Assembly: GCF_900103485.1 (NCBI RefSeq)
Contig: NZ_FNHW01000001.1
Span: forward strand, 2,253,057 to 2,317,056
Reading direction: 5' to 3'
DNA from: Fictibacillus solisalsi
GTDB taxonomy: Bacteria; Bacillota; Bacilli; Bacillales; Fictibacillaceae
Length of the DNA: 64,000 bases
A program made the translations under genes and the position numbers. Under the pieces are notes generated by a model. That model saw nothing but the letters and a program-made list of their open reading frames with translations. It made no database searches and had not been told where the DNA came from. Positions 46,433 to 55,956 of this stretch are shown in pieces (position 1 is the first letter of the stretch; every line of letters starts with the position of its first letter).

Positions 46433-46614
46433 AAAAAAGCCTTTCCCTAAATCATCATACACGAGGGAAAAGGTCTTATGTCTACGCCTTCACCTCTTAT
46501 TTTCAAGGTTTGTTCACCTTGCAGGTTAGCACCTTTTCACTTCATTTTTTTGGCACGAAGTGTCGGTTGCTGGGTTTCATAGGGCCTGTCCCTCCACCTA
46601 CTCGGAATAAGAGT
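46433..46614 (-). promoter_or_regulatory. SAM-I (S-box) riboswitch of metK
   Basis: On the minus strand the aptamer (46493-46614) begins CTCTTATTCCGAGTAGGTGG and continues GGGACAGGCCC...ATGAAACCCAGCAACC, with GGTGCTAACC, and closes with AATAAGAG. The intrinsic terminator follows (46433-46477, AGACCTTTTCCCT... pairing with AGGGAAAGGCTTT, T7). SAM binding should terminate metK transcription. It occupies half of the 570-nt gap 46314-46884. Confidence 0.93.
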
Positions 46615-46809
46615 AGCCGTTCCCGAAATATAATAGCGCAGTTCGACAAACCTGTCAACTTGAAATGGCATTCCTTTCACATCCCGAAAGGAATTTCACC
46701 CTCCTTTTGTCTGATAATAATGTTTGCCACAGCTGATCTGGGGATAGTGCCTGATTTTCGAACCAAATCGTAAAATGTTAAATAAAATAGTATACATTAT
46801 TTATTTTAA

Positions 46810-46820
46810 TGTGCTATACT
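46810..46820 (+). promoter_or_regulatory. pckA promoter -10 with overlapping CcpN-like box
   Basis: TGTGCTATACT fits the CcpN operator consensus TRTGHYATAYW at every position. It contains the extended -10 TGCTATACT. In B. subtilis CcpN represses pckA and gapB during glycolytic growth. The -35 is poor, and 46621-46800 otherwise shows only a short GAAAGGAAT hairpin. Confidence 0.5.
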
Positions 46821-46884
46821 AATTTCGAATTTAGTCATGTTGACGGTGATTAATATATTTCTTTAAAAGGACGGTTTTGCGAAC

Positions 46885-48468
46885 ATGAATACGGTTGATT
46901 CAACGACGACTTTAGATGATATTCTAAACAGCGCTGCTACTCATGAAAATCTCCCAGTACCTATGCTTGTTGAAAAAGCACTGCTCCGCAACGAAGCCAT
47001 TTTATCTTCGACAGGTGCTCTCAGGGCCACAACTGGAAAATATACTGGACGCTCTCCGGAAGACAAGTTTATCGTGGACGAAGCCGGTTCACGCGAAAAA
47101 ATAGACTGGGGCAAAATCAATAAGCCTTTTAATGAAGAAAAGTTTGATAAGCTATACAAAAAAGTACTTCATTACTTAGGCCAGCAAGAAGAACTTTTTG
47201 TGTTTAAAGGCTTCGCTGGCGCTGATCATGCTTATCGCCTACCCATTCAGGTCGTGAACGAATTCGCCTGGCACAATCTGTTCGCCCGGCAAATGTTTAT
47301 CCGCCCTACAGCTGAAGAGCTAAAGGGACTGGATGCGGAATTTACAGTGGTCTCCGCTCCTGGATTCCAGGCTGATCCTGAGGTGGACGGCACAAATTCA
47401 GAAACTTTCATAATTATATCATTTGAGAGAAGGATTGTTTTGATCGGCGGAACAGAATATGCCGGTGAAATCAAAAAATCAATCTTTTCCGTTATGAACT
47501 ATATCCTTCCCGAAAAAGGGATACTTTCCATGCATTGTTCAGCAAATGTCGGACAGGAAGGCGATGTCGCCCTTTTCTTCGGCTTATCCGGAACCGGTAA
47601 AACGACGCTTTCCGCTGATCCCCACCGCTCTCTGATCGGAGATGATGAACACGGCTGGGCCAATACAGGCGTCTTTAATATCGAAGGTGGATGCTATGCC
47701 AAAACCATCAACCTGTCGCAGGAAAAAGAGCCACAAATCTGGGATGCTATCCGATTTGGAAGCGTTCTCGAAAATGTAGTACTGGACGATGTGACCCGTG
47801 AAGGAAACTATGATGACGGCTCATTGACCGAAAATACAAGAGCAGCCTATCCAATTCAGGCTATTCCAAATATCATACAGCCAAGTGTTGCCGGACACCC
47901 GAACACCATCATATTTTTGACAGCTGATGCATTTGGAGTATTGCCTCCGATCAGCAAATTGACGAAGGAACAGGCAATGTACCACTTCTTATCCGGCTAC
48001 ACAAGTAAGCTTGCAGGCACAGAGCGTGGAATTACGTCTCCACAAGCCACCTTCTCCACTTGCTTTGGTGCTCCATTCCTGCCGCTTGAGGCAACGGTGT
48101 ATGCGGAAATGCTCGGTGAGAAAATCGATCACCATGAAGTAGAAGTTTATCTAGTGAACACCGGTTGGTCCGGAGGGGCATACGGCGCAGGTAAGCGTAT
48201 GAACCTTTCCTATACCAGAGCCATGGTACAGGCTGCGCTTCAGGGTGAGTTAAAATCTGTGGAAACGGTAACCGATCCGATCTTTGGATTGAACATTCCG
48301 ATTCACTGCCCGGGTGTTCCTGATCAGGTTCTCCAGCCGAAGAAAACGTGGAGCAACCCTGAAGAATATGACCTTAAAGCCAAAGAGCTTGCTGCGCAGT
48401 TCAATGATAATTTTTCAAAGTTCAATAATGTTCCTGCTGAAATTAAAGGTGCAGGCCCGCTCGTCTAA
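46885..48468 (+). CDS. pckA: Phosphoenolpyruvate carboxykinase (ATP)
   Basis: A 527-residue gluconeogenic enzyme that converts oxaloacetate and ATP to phosphoenolpyruvate, CO2 and ADP. P-loop [16 protein letters not shown] near residue 233, metal site [14 protein letters not shown] signature region LIGDDEHGW, and the C-terminal adenine-binding [23 protein letters not shown] before ATG 46885. Monocistronic; probably CcpN-regulated. Confidence 0.97.
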   Translation: MNTVDSTTTLDDILNSAATHENLPVPMLVEKALLRNEAILSSTGALRATTGKYTGRSPEDKFIVDEAGSREKIDWGKINKPFNEEKFDKLYKKVLHYLGQQEELFVFKGFAGADHAYRLPIQVVNEFAWHNLFARQMFIRPTAEELKGLDAEFTVVSAPGFQADPEVDGTNSETFIIISFERRIVLIGGTEYAGEIKKSIFSVMNYILPEKGILSMHCSANVGQEGDVALFFGLSGTGKTTLSADPHRSLIGDDEHGWANTGVFNIEGGCYAKTINLSQEKEPQIWDAIRFGSVLENVVLDDVTREGNYDDGSLTENTRAAYPIQAIPNIIQPSVAGHPNTIIFLTADAFGVLPPISKLTKEQAMYHFLSGYTSKLAGTERGITSPQATFSTCFGAPFLPLEATVYAEMLGEKIDHHEVEVYLVNTGWSGGAYGAGKRMNLSYTRAMVQAALQGELKSVETVTDPIFGLNIPIHCPGVPDQVLQPKKTWSNPEEYDLKAKELAAQFNDNFSKFNNVPAEIKGAGPLV

Positions 48469-48488
48469 TAAGAAACTATCTAAAATGT

Positions 48489-48511
48489 ACCGCTTCCTTT
48501 TTGGGAGCGGT
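48489..48511 (+). terminator. Terminator of pckA
   Basis: ACCGCT/AGCGGT stem with inner TCC/GGG pairs and T5, 20 nt after the pckA stop. Confidence 0.8.
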
Positions 48512-48533
48512 TTTTGTTTTTTCCATAAAAAGG

Positions 48534-48578
48534 TTGAAAGCGACAAGGGTGTCGTTTATAATAACGACAAGGGTGTCA
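48534..48578 (+). promoter_or_regulatory. Promoter with tandem TetR-type operators
   Basis: TTGAAA (48534-48539), 17-nt spacer, TATAAT (48557-48562), a near-consensus sigma-A promoter. The dyad CGACAAGGGTGTCG (48541-48554) fills the spacer. A second copy, CGACAAGGGTGTCA (48565-48578), lies just after the -10. The centre-to-centre distance is 24 bp. Occupation of either site would block RNA polymerase. The obvious ligand is the TetR protein encoded as second gene of this operon. Confidence 0.8.
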
Positions 48579-48604
48579 TTTTTGTAAAAAAGGGAGTGAT
48601 TCAC

Positions 48605-49870
48605 ATGGAAAAGAATACTCTATTACGTAACCGTCCCTACTTGTATTTAATGGCCGCACAGGTGGTTTCAAACCTCGGTGACTGGCTAAGCCTCATGGCC
48701 ATCTTTTCGTTAATGGCCTTCAAATGGAATGCCTCTCCTCTTGAAATATCCTTTGTCGTCATCTGTCTGGGTCTTCCCATGACGATGCTCGGACCTGTAT
48801 CCGGTGTGATTGCAGACCGCATGAACCGTAAAGTCATTATGGTGGTTTCTGACCTTTTTCGTTGTGTCATTCTACTTGGTTTGATTGTTGCCACCGTTCC
48901 ATGGCATATCTACGTTCTCCTGTTTCTTCTTGGCAGCTTCTCCTCTCTCTTTACACCCGCGAAAAGTGGAATGCTCAAAGAAATTGTCAATGATGAAGAG
49001 ATGCAGCAGGCGGCCTCGATCAGTTCCGTTATTCAGGACGGGGCGAAGATTATCGGACCTGCCATCAGTGGTGTTTTGGTGACGGCTGCTGGCTTGAACA
49101 GTGTGTTTCTTCTCGACTCTATAAGCTTTCTGGTATCCGCCCTACTGCTTTTTATGCTTCCAAAAACCCGCACTTTTGGAAGCAAGGAAAAGGCAGAGCA
49201 TCCACCCATGATTTCCGATTTAAAAGAGGGATTTCTATACATTAAAAAAGTGCCTTTTATCCTGTATGGAACGGGTCTCATGTTTGTTTCCATGCTTATT
49301 CTGCAAATGGCCGATGCACAGTTTTCGGTGCTGATTCGCTTATTAAAGGAAGGCAGTCCTGCTTTGGTCGGACTGGTTGTCACATGTTCAGGGTCGGGAT
49401 TTCTTATAACTGGTCTCTGCCTTGCCAAATATAAGGTGCGCTCGCCCTGGCTTGCCATGACAATGGGACTCTTTATACTCGGATCAGGCTTTGTCATTGT
49501 GGGATATTTAGCACACATCCAGCTTCCCCACTCCTTTATCTGGGCTCCAGTCATTACCTTTCTGGCTGCATCAGGCGGCGGATTCATCTTCATTCCTTTC
49601 AATACGGCCGTACAGAAGCTCACCCCCGTTCATATGACCGGCAGAGTATTTGGACTTACCGGAAGCATGATAATGACAGCTACACTCATTGGTCCTGTCG
49701 CCGGAGGATTTGCGGGAAATCACTGGGGTGTGATCTCGGTATTTATTGCATCTGGTGCGGGACTTGTTACAATAAGTCTAACTGCATTACTATTGCGAAA
49801 ACGAACAGAACGGAGCGATCATCTTGTCACCGAAAGTGCCGGACCAACACAAGGAACAACGCCAGCGTGA
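48605..49870 (+). CDS. MFS efflux transporter
   Basis: A 421-residue major facilitator of the macrolide/multidrug efflux type (MFS_3-like). SNLGDWLSLMAIFSLMAF and GVIADRMNRKVIMVVSDLFR (loop motif A) are at the N-terminus, with about 12 helices. ATG 48605 with SD AAGGGAG; the open frame upstream lies antisense or out of frame to pckA and is rejected. It overlaps the tetR gene by 47 nt and is probably repressed by it. Arrangement resembles B. subtilis yfiS-yfiR. Exported compound unknown. Confidence 0.85.
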   Translation: MEKNTLLRNRPYLYLMAAQVVSNLGDWLSLMAIFSLMAFKWNASPLEISFVVICLGLPMTMLGPVSGVIADRMNRKVIMVVSDLFRCVILLGLIVATVPWHIYVLLFLLGSFSSLFTPAKSGMLKEIVNDEEMQQAASISSVIQDGAKIIGPAISGVLVTAAGLNSVFLLDSISFLVSALLLFMLPKTRTFGSKEKAEHPPMISDLKEGFLYIKKVPFILYGTGLMFVSMLILQMADAQFSVLIRLLKEGSPALVGLVVTCSGSGFLITGLCLAKYKVRSPWLAMTMGLFILGSGFVIVGYLAHIQLPHSFIWAPVITFLAASGGGFIFIPFNTAVQKLTPVHMTGRVFGLTGSMIMTATLIGPVAGGFAGNHWGVISVFIASGAGLVTISLTALLLRKRTERSDHLVTESAGPTQGTTPA

Positions 49871-50465
49871 AATTTTGAGTGCTTCCAAGAAAGTATTTGC
49901 CAAAAAAGGGTACGAAGCCACCAGCATCAAAGATATTATGGAGGCTACAGGGATCAGCCGTGGTGGTATTTACGATTACTTTTCCAACAAAGAGCATATT
50001 TTCCTTTCTCTGCTGGAGCAGTCCATGGAAGATAACCGCAAAGAAATAGATACACTCCTCCAAAAGAACAACGGATCCGTTTGGAAAACACTGCTTGCCA
50101 TCTGGGATGATTACAGAGAGGCAAAAAACGAGGATAAGGAAGATTCTTTCAGTGCGGCTATTATTGAATATGGAATTGCCCATTGGCGGAAACCCGAGAA
50201 TAGAGGGTATATCGAAAACCGGTATGGGAAAGCGGCTGGAATATTTTCATCATTGATTCAAAAAGGGATCGACAACGGTGAATTTGATCCTGTTACATCT
50301 GTCGATGACATCAGCCGGTTTATGATTAGCTTTTTGGACGGAATTGCGATTTCTGCAATTACTCTGACTCACGGCTTTATGCAAACAGGCAAGCAGATCG
50401 ACCTTTTTGAAAATAGCATGAAATCCATGCTGAACGTTAAAGAGCCGGATTTGTCACAACGGTGA
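49824..50465 (+). CDS. TetR-family transcriptional regulator
   Basis: A 213-residue repressor with an N-terminal TetR helix-turn-helix (ILSASKKVFAKKGYEATSIKDIMEATGISRGGIYDYFSNKEH) quoted here in part: key element SIKDIMEATGISRGGIYDYF. A variable helical ligand domain follows, of the YfiR/TetR_C type. It starts at TTG 49824 inside the MFS gene (SD CGGAG), so it is translationally coupled. Likely autoregulates through the tandem dyads at 48541-48578; ligand unknown, probably the MFS substrate. Confidence 0.87.
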   Translation: MSPKVPDQHKEQRQREILSASKKVFAKKGYEATSIKDIMEATGISRGGIYDYFSNKEHIFLSLLEQSMEDNRKEIDTLLQKNNGSVWKTLLAIWDDYREAKNEDKEDSFSAAIIEYGIAHWRKPENRGYIENRYGKAAGIFSSLIQKGIDNGEFDPVTSVDDISRFMISFLDGIAISAITLTHGFMQTGKQIDLFENSMKSMLNVKEPDLSQR

Positions 50466-50477
50466 CAGCTCCGGCTT
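50442..50477. terminator. Bidirectional terminator embedded in the tetR and ytmA 3' ends
   Basis: AGCCGGA/TCCGGCT with inner TGTCAC/GTGACA and a 4-nt loop, then T4. Both convergent stop codons lie inside the stem region. Confidence 0.8.
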
Positions 50478-51272
50478 TTCCTTATTTCGGGTTTTCATCC
50501 ATTCACAAAACGCAAAGGTAATCTTCCTGTTTTCCTGGGGCGGGAAGTGGTGGGTGTATTGGGGATAAAACCAGGTTTCCACGAGGCTCTTGGAGTCCAG
50601 GCATTCTTTTAACATTAACGAGTGTGTAATGCTGACATTTTCATCCATACAGCCATGAATTAAAAGAAGCGGAACAGTAAGTCCTTCACAATAATGAACA
50701 GGCGATCTTGTCCTATAGCCTTCCGGAACTTTCGCCGGTGTTCCCCCGATGACCCGTTTCATCATTTTTCTCAAATCTATCCGCTCTTCATAGGTCAGGG
50801 CCATGTCTGAAACCCCTCCCCAAATGACCACCGAACGCGCTTCTGGGTACTGCAGAGCCGTAAAGAATGCCATTGGCCCGCCGCGGGAGAATCCAAAAAT
50901 ATGAAGCTGATCATGATCAACGATGGATAAAGAACGAAGAACTTCAAAGGCATGGAACGCATCCTGCCGGTCTTCTCCGCAAAAGTCTTCTCTTCCCTCT
51001 CCCCCTTCGTTTCCACGGTAAAAGGGAGCCATCACAACAAACCCCTGGGAAGCAAGCTGTATAATCCGTGGAACCCGTACCATTCCCACTTTTTTTATGC
51101 CGCCCCGTAAATACAAAAATCCCGGCAGCCGTTCTTTCCCGCTTCTCTTGGGAATGGCCAGAAGCCCTTTTACGGTCAACCCTTCACTTTTATAAGAGAT
51201 TCTGAATAACGTAATCTGTGGATGAGGAGAAGGATACCGTTGGGCATGAGTGATCAGGCTGCTGTCCAGCAC
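50454..51272 (-). CDS. ytmA: YtmA, prolyl-oligopeptidase-family alpha/beta-hydrolase
   Basis: A 272-residue serine hydrolase of the S9/dienelactone-hydrolase type without a beta-propeller. Nucleophile elbow IFGFSRGGPMAFF near residue 140, Asp in LLIHGCMDENVS, His in YPQYTHHFPP. No export signal. B. subtilis YtmA lies in the same place between pckA and ytlA; peptide or ester substrate unknown. It starts at GTG 51272 with GGGGGA upstream. The 3' end overlaps tetR by 12 nt. Confidence 0.83.
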   Translation of the reverse strand: MLDSSLITHAQRYPSPHPQITLFRISYKSEGLTVKGLLAIPKRSGKERLPGFLYLRGGIKKVGMVRVPRIIQLASQGFVVMAPFYRGNEGGEGREDFCGEDRQDAFHAFEVLRSLSIVDHDQLHIFGFSRGGPMAFFTALQYPEARSVVIWGGVSDMALTYEERIDLRKMMKRVIGGTPAKVPEGYRTRSPVHYCEGLTVPLLLIHGCMDENVSITHSLMLKECLDSKSLVETWFYPQYTHHFPPQENRKITFAFCEWMKTRNKEKPELSPL

Positions 51273-51379
51273 ATAAATTCCCCCTTTTTTTATTTAGGCC
51301 AACACACAATTTTACCATTCACATATAAAGTATTACATGAAACTTTATCCTTCATTCGAATATAAAGGAGGCTAACCAT

Positions 51380-52393
51380 TTGAAACGCATAAAAGCCCGG
51401 CTTATGCTCTTCTTTTCACTGGTCTTGACCGCATGCCTGCTGTTATCGGCATGTTCTTCCGATAACGCGGAAAAACAAAAACGTGATCATGTTCGGGTGG
51501 CTGAAGTAACCCGGTCCATTTTCTATGCACCCCAATATGTTGCGATTGAAAAAGGCTTCTTTAAAGACGAGAACATTGATGTGGACTTAAAGACCACATG
51601 GGGCGGAGATAAAACCATGACCACGCTTTTGTCCAACGGAGCAGATATTGCACTTGTCGGCTCTGAAACATCCATTTATGTGGATGCCCAGGGAACGAGC
51701 GATCCTGTCATTAACTTCGCACAGCTTACCCAAACGGACGGAACTTTCCTTGTGGCCCGGAAAAAGCCGGATTATTTTTCCTGGGATCAGCTCAAAGGCA
51801 GCACCTTCCTCGGACAGCGCAAAGGCGGAATGCCACAGATGGCAGGTGAATTCAGCTTGAAGAAGCACGGAATTGATCCTCATAAAGACATGAAGCTGAT
51901 CCAGAACATCGACTATGCCAACATTCCAAACGCCTTCGCTTCCGGTACTGGGGATTACGTGCAATTGTTCGAACCACAGGCAAGTCTGTTCGAACAAAAA
52001 GGCATCGGTCATGTGGTGGCCTCTTTCGGTGAAGCATCCGGAAAGCTGCCATATACATCCTATATGTCCAAACAAAGCTATATGAAAAAGAACGGTGATG
52101 TCCTCAAACGCTTTACCAAAGCGATCTATAAAGCGCAGCTTTATGTAGAAACCCATACGGCAAAGGAAACAGCAGAACTGATCGCTCCGTATTTTGAAGA
52201 CACACCCGTTGATCTGATTGAAAAGGTTGTGGACCGCTACAAAGGACAGCACAGCTATGCGGTGAATCCGATCCTTGAACAAGATGCCTGGAATAACTTG
52301 CAGTCGGTCATGAAAGCGGCAGGAGAGCTTCCAAAAAAAGCGGATTACAAGAAACTGGTTAACACCACCTTTTCCCGTGATGCCACAAAGTAA
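51380..52393 (+). CDS. ytlA: ABC transporter substrate-binding lipoprotein YtlA
   Basis: A 337-residue SsuA/ThiY-like (NMT1) binding lipoprotein. The signal peptide ends in lipobox LLSAC with the acylated Cys near residue 26. The mature part opens VRVAEVTRSIFYAPQYVAIE and contains LKGSTFLGQRKGGMPQM. It delivers its ligand to YtlC/YtlD. Ligand unknown; no TPP or other riboswitch is visible upstream. It starts at TTG 51380 with SD AAAGGAGG. Confidence 0.88.
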   Translation: MKRIKARLMLFFSLVLTACLLLSACSSDNAEKQKRDHVRVAEVTRSIFYAPQYVAIEKGFFKDENIDVDLKTTWGGDKTMTTLLSNGADIALVGSETSIYVDAQGTSDPVINFAQLTQTDGTFLVARKKPDYFSWDQLKGSTFLGQRKGGMPQMAGEFSLKKHGIDPHKDMKLIQNIDYANIPNAFASGTGDYVQLFEPQASLFEQKGIGHVVASFGEASGKLPYTSYMSKQSYMKKNGDVLKRFTKAIYKAQLYVETHTAKETAELIAPYFEDTPVDLIEKVVDRYKGQHSYAVNPILEQDAWNNLQSVMKAAGELPKKADYKKLVNTTFSRDATK

Positions 52394-52421
52394 ATCATAA
52401 AATTACGATGGAGGGATGACA

Positions 52422-53201
52422 GTGGCCTTCTTACAATTAAAATCGGTTGGTCAAACGTACTTTTCCAAGCAAACGGCCACGACTGCATTAGAAGACATTA
52501 CACTCTCTGTCTCCGAGGGAGAATTTGTTTCCTTTTTAGGACCGAGCGGATGCGGAAAGTCCACCCTGCTTTCCATTATCTCGGGTCTAATACAGCCAAC
52601 GAACGGCACAGTTTCCTTGAGAAATCAGCGGATTACAGAACCCCATCCGAAAATTGGATATATGTTGCAGCAAGACTACCTTTTTCCCTGGAAGACAATT
52701 AAAGACAATATTTTGGTAGGATTAAAACTTCAAGGTTGCCTGAACGATGAGCGCATCTCATATGCCCTATCCCTGATGAGCGAAATTGGTTTATCTGATA
52801 CTCTGGATAAATACCCAAATGAATTGTCCGGCGGCATGAGACAGCGTGTGGCACTTGTCCGCACACTCGCAACCAACCCGCAAATTCTCCTGCTGGATGA
52901 ACCATTTTCCGCGCTTGACTATCAAACCAAACTTAAACTTGAAGATCTGGTCTCAACTACGCTGCGTGAACATGGCAAAACAGCGGTTCTGGTCACACAC
53001 GATATTGGGGAAGCCATCGCCATGAGCGACCGGATCATTTTATTTTCCACAAAACCCGGCAGAATCTTTCGGACTTTTCCGGTATCCGGCCATCTGAGAA
53101 AGCGTCTGCCGTTTGAAGCGCGCCAGCATCCTGATTATTCCGTGATGTTTCAGCAAATTTGGGAGGAGTTGGAACAAATTGAACAAAACGACACCGAGTA
53201 A
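52422..53201 (+). CDS. ytlC: ABC transporter ATPase YtlC
   Basis: A 259-residue ATPase of the SsuB/TauB group. Walker [16 protein letters not shown]-loop [10 protein letters not shown], signature [11 protein letters not shown], Walker [13 protein letters not shown] and H-loop [13 protein letters not shown] 52422 is 6 nt after GGAGGG, and the product then begins MAFLQL like B. subtilis YtlC; ATG 52416 touches the SD. It overlaps ytlD by 23 nt. Confidence 0.92.
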   Translation: MAFLQLKSVGQTYFSKQTATTALEDITLSVSEGEFVSFLGPSGCGKSTLLSIISGLIQPTNGTVSLRNQRITEPHPKIGYMLQQDYLFPWKTIKDNILVGLKLQGCLNDERISYALSLMSEIGLSDTLDKYPNELSGGMRQRVALVRTLATNPQILLLDEPFSALDYQTKLKLEDLVSTTLREHGKTAVLVTHDIGEAIAMSDRIILFSTKPGRIFRTFPVSGHLRKRLPFEARQHPDYSVMFQQIWEELEQIEQNDTE

Positions 53202-53988
53202 AACCCACTCCGACTACTTGCTGAACCTGCGCAAACAAACAATGAATGTCAGACTATCTCAGCTTTTGATTTTCGTTCTCTTTTTCGGTCTTTGGCAGTA
53301 CAGTTCTGACCAAAAATGGATCGATCCACTTCTCTTTAGTTCTCCACAGAAAATCCTTACATTGCTTGCTGATAAAATAGCGGACGGTAGTATTTTCGTT
53401 CATATAGGTATGACCCTTACCGAAACAGTTATTGGCTTTTTGCTTGGGACATTGTTAGGAACCCTGCTCGCTGCCCTGATCTGGTGGTTCCCCTTTCTCT
53501 CCAGAGTTCTTGATCCGTACCTCGTCATCCTAAATGCGATGCCAAAAGTCGCCATTGGCCCTATACTGATCGTAGCTCTCGGGCCCAATCTAACATCAAT
53601 TGTGGCCATGGGGATCTTAATCTCTGTTATTATTACAACCATCGTGATCTATACGTCATTTAAAAATGTAGAACCAAACTATGTAAAAGTCATCCAGTCG
53701 TTCGGAGGTTCAAAATATCAATGTTTTAAAGAAGTCATCCTGCCCGCCTGTTTTCCGGCGATTATCTCGGCGCTGAAAGTAAATGTCGGCTTATCCTGGG
53801 TTGGGGTCATTGTTGGAGAGTTCCTTGTTTCCAGACAAGGACTGGGCTATCTTATTATTTACGGTTTTCAGGTGTTTAATTTTACCCTCGTATTGATGAG
53901 CCTTCTGATTATCGCCTTGCTGGCAACTCTTATGTATCAGCTTGTCGAAGTTCTTGAAAAAAAGCTGATCAAGAACCGCACACTGTAA
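53179..53988 (+). CDS. ytlD: ABC transporter permease YtlD
   Basis: A 269-residue permease of the SsuC type with about six helices. Coupling (EAA) loop [20 protein letters not shown] and [22 protein letters not shown] are present. It starts at TTG 53179 (SD GGGAGGAG) within ytlC. Together with ytlA and ytlC it forms a complete importer, probably for a sulfonate-like, nitrate-like or pyrimidine-type small molecule. Confidence 0.9.
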   Translation: MNKTTPSKTHSDYLLNLRKQTMNVRLSQLLIFVLFFGLWQYSSDQKWIDPLLFSSPQKILTLLADKIADGSIFVHIGMTLTETVIGFLLGTLLGTLLAALIWWFPFLSRVLDPYLVILNAMPKVAIGPILIVALGPNLTSIVAMGILISVIITTIVIYTSFKNVEPNYVKVIQSFGGSKYQCFKEVILPACFPAIISALKVNVGLSWVGVIVGEFLVSRQGLGYLIIYGFQVFNFTLVLMSLLIIALLATLMYQLVEVLEKKLIKNRTL

Positions 53989-54031
53989 ATTCTACGTTAA
54001 ATCGATCAAGATAAATCAAGAACATGACAAA

Positions 54032-54058
54032 AACCCCTCCACAAAAAACGGAGGGGTT
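54032..54058. terminator. Terminator between ytlD and hmp
   Basis: AACCCCTCC/GGAGGGGTT stem with a 9-nt loop, A-tract on the left and a short T-tract. Between convergent genes. Confidence 0.85.
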
Positions 54059-54065
54059 CTAGTCT

Positions 54066-55343
54066 TTACGCCTCTTCCAGGTTGCCGAATGATCCAAAGA
54101 ATTCATAGTGAATATCCTCTTCGGGGACTTCCCATTGCTTCAGTGCAGAGTTGACCACCTGCATGAACGGTAATGGACCGCAAAAGTAAAATTGGGCATC
54201 TTTTGAGGGTAATACCTCCTGAAGCCATTCAAGTGTAATGTATCCTTCACGGTCAAAATACTCTTTTTCACGGTCCTGGTTTGATGGCTGTGTATAAATA
54301 AAATAAGATGTGATATTTGGATTTTGTTCACTTACCTTGCGAACTTCTTCCCTGAACGCATGGACGCTTCCATTTTGCGCCGCTTCAATATAAACAACCC
54401 TTCGATCAGGCTGATTGGAATTGATAGTATGCAGCATGCTTGTAACCGGAGTCAGACCAACCCCTCCACTGATGAGCACAACCGGCCGGTTACTGTTGAC
54501 ATCCAAGTAAAAGTCGCCCGCAGGAGCAGAAATGGGAAGAACATCCCCCTCATTGTATAACTGATGCAAATCCGTGGATACCACACCGGGTCCTATGTCT
54601 TCCCCTTTTGGCCCTTCACGCTTTACACTGATTCGGAAGTAATCCAGTCCCGGCCGGTCAGACAGGCTGTATTGTCTCAGGTGTGTATATTCTTCCTGGG
54701 GGATTTCCACTTTCACTGTAATGTATTGTCCCGGAAGGAATGATGGCAATGCTTGTCCATCTTCAGGCTTTAGGTAAAACGAGGTAATGACTTCACTTTC
54801 CCTTACTTTACGGTCAATGATAAAATTTTTAAATCCTGCCCAGCCGCCAGTCTGAGTCTCTGCACTTTTATAAAACCCTTCCTCCATTTTAATAAACGCA
54901 CTTGAAATAATCTGGTATGCATCTGCCCATGCATCAAGGATTTCGTCAGTTGCCGCATCACCGAGGATTTCTTTAATTGCCCCCAGCAAATGTTCGCCTA
55001 CAATGGGATAATGCTCTGGTTTTACCTGCAGACTTCGGTGCTTCTGGCCAATCCTCTCCAGGACAGGCATGATCTGACTGAGGTCTTCGATGTTTGCTGC
55101 CGCTCCATACACAGCATCCGCCAATGCTTTTGGCTGATGGCCGGTGATCTGGTGGGTCATATTAAACATGTTTTTCAATTCGGGATGACTTTCGAATAAC
55201 CGCTGATAGAATTTCTTGGTAATTGCCTCACCATGTTCTTTGACAACCGGAAGTGTCTGTTTGATCACTTCTAATTTTTTTGGATCCAGCTGTTTTACCA
55301 TTTTAGTTACTTCTTCGAACTGTTCCTGTTTGTTTCTATCCAC
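54066..55343 (-). CDS. hmp: Flavohaemoglobin Hmp (nitric oxide dioxygenase)
   Basis: A 425-residue NO dioxygenase. The globin domain has the haem-pocket region NMFNMTHQ and the proximal His region VKPEHYPIVGEHLLGAI. The FAD domain has LRQYSLSDRPG and the NAD domain has VLISGGVGLTPVTSML. It converts NO and O2 to nitrate and protects the cell from nitrosative stress. GTG 55343 is chosen for SD AAAAGGAGG at 8 nt; this gives ~14 residues before the usual globin start (Met 55301, MVKQLDPKK), which lacks an SD. Monocistronic. Confidence 0.92.
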   Translation of the reverse strand: MDRNKQEQFEEVTKMVKQLDPKKLEVIKQTLPVVKEHGEAITKKFYQRLFESHPELKNMFNMTHQITGHQPKALADAVYGAAANIEDLSQIMPVLERIGQKHRSLQVKPEHYPIVGEHLLGAIKEILGDAATDEILDAWADAYQIISSAFIKMEEGFYKSAETQTGGWAGFKNFIIDRKVRESEVITSFYLKPEDGQALPSFLPGQYITVKVEIPQEEYTHLRQYSLSDRPGLDYFRISVKREGPKGEDIGPGVVSTDLHQLYNEGDVLPISAPAGDFYLDVNSNRPVVLISGGVGLTPVTSMLHTINSNQPDRRVVYIEAAQNGSVHAFREEVRKVSEQNPNITSYFIYTQPSNQDREKEYFDREGYITLEWLQEVLPSKDAQFYFCGPLPFMQVVNSALKQWEVPEEDIHYEFFGSFGNLEEA

Positions 55344-55432
55344 TAGAAAAGCCTCCTTTTCTACACTACACGTACCCCAATTCAGCTTTAGCAACGCATG
55401 GTATTTTTATACAAATTTCAACTTTTACGGAA

Positions 55433-55467
55433 CAAAAAAACAGCCAACATCCCTGGGATGCGGCTGT
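55433..55467 (-). terminator. Terminator of ytkD
   Basis: ACAGCC/GGCTGT with inner CATCCC/GGGATG and T7 on the minus strand, 13 nt after the ytkD stop. It lies upstream of hmp. Confidence 0.88.
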
Positions 55468-55479
55468 ACAATGAAGGCT

Positions 55480-55956
55480 TTACAAAAACCTTTCCTTCGT
55501 ATGCTGGAGGCTTTGTATAAGCACCTGATCTTTCATCATGAAGCTGAACTTCTGTTGTCCTTCAAAGGATTCTGGCAGTTCCTCGAAAAAGACAGGCCCG
55601 TTTGTTTCATAATAACGGTCTTTCAATAATAATTTATCAACTGTAGCATAATATATGTTTTTAATGATGATGCCGCCCTTGCCATCAACCTTATACTGTC
55701 CCAAATAATGAAGGGAAGAAACATGTCCCCCTGTCTCTTCAAAAACTTCACGAACAGCAGCCTGTTCTGCATTTTCTCCCGGTTCAACCTTTCCGCCAGG
55801 AAATTCGATTCCCCGCCGCGGATGCTCTGTCAGGAGCCATTGCCCGCGAAACCGGCACAGTACCCAGACATGCTTTGGTTCAGCAGAAAATGGGTGGTCA
55901 TCAAAGGAAAGTTTAACTGTATTATCATAATAATCTTTAAAAGTAATGGGTTCCAT
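55480..55956 (-). CDS. ytkD: Nudix hydrolase YtkD
   Basis: A 158-residue Nudix enzyme; the Nudix box GKVEPGENAEQAAVREVFEE (first Gly near residue 56) is complete. B. subtilis YtkD degrades oxidised or plain purine nucleoside triphosphates and has been given antimutator and RNA 5'-pyrophosphohydrolase roles. The upstream HPRRGIEFPGG is typical. Monocistronic. Confidence 0.88.
   Translation of the reverse strand: MEPITFKDYYDNTVKLSFDDHPFSAEPKHVWVLCRFRGQWLLTEHPRRGIEFPGGKVEPGENAEQAAVREVFEETGGHVSSLHYLGQYKVDGKGGIIIKNIYYATVDKLLLKDRYYETNGPVFFEELPESFEGQQKFSFMMKDQVLIQSLQHTKERFL

Noticed and set aside
48314-48604. 97-codon N-terminal extension of the MFS transporter
   Set aside because: Lies in another frame of the pckA 3' end, then crosses the pckA terminator and the promoter/operators; the true ATG 48605 has a good SD.
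51587-52282. 231-codon minus-strand frame opposite ytlA
   Set aside because: Antisense to an intact lipoprotein gene; no start signal and histidine/phenylalanine-rich.
55401-55412. Possible NsrR-like dyad GTATTTTTATAC upstream of hmp
   Set aside because: Only 4-bp arms, partial match to the Bacillus NsrR consensus, and no clear promoter around it; too weak to annotate.
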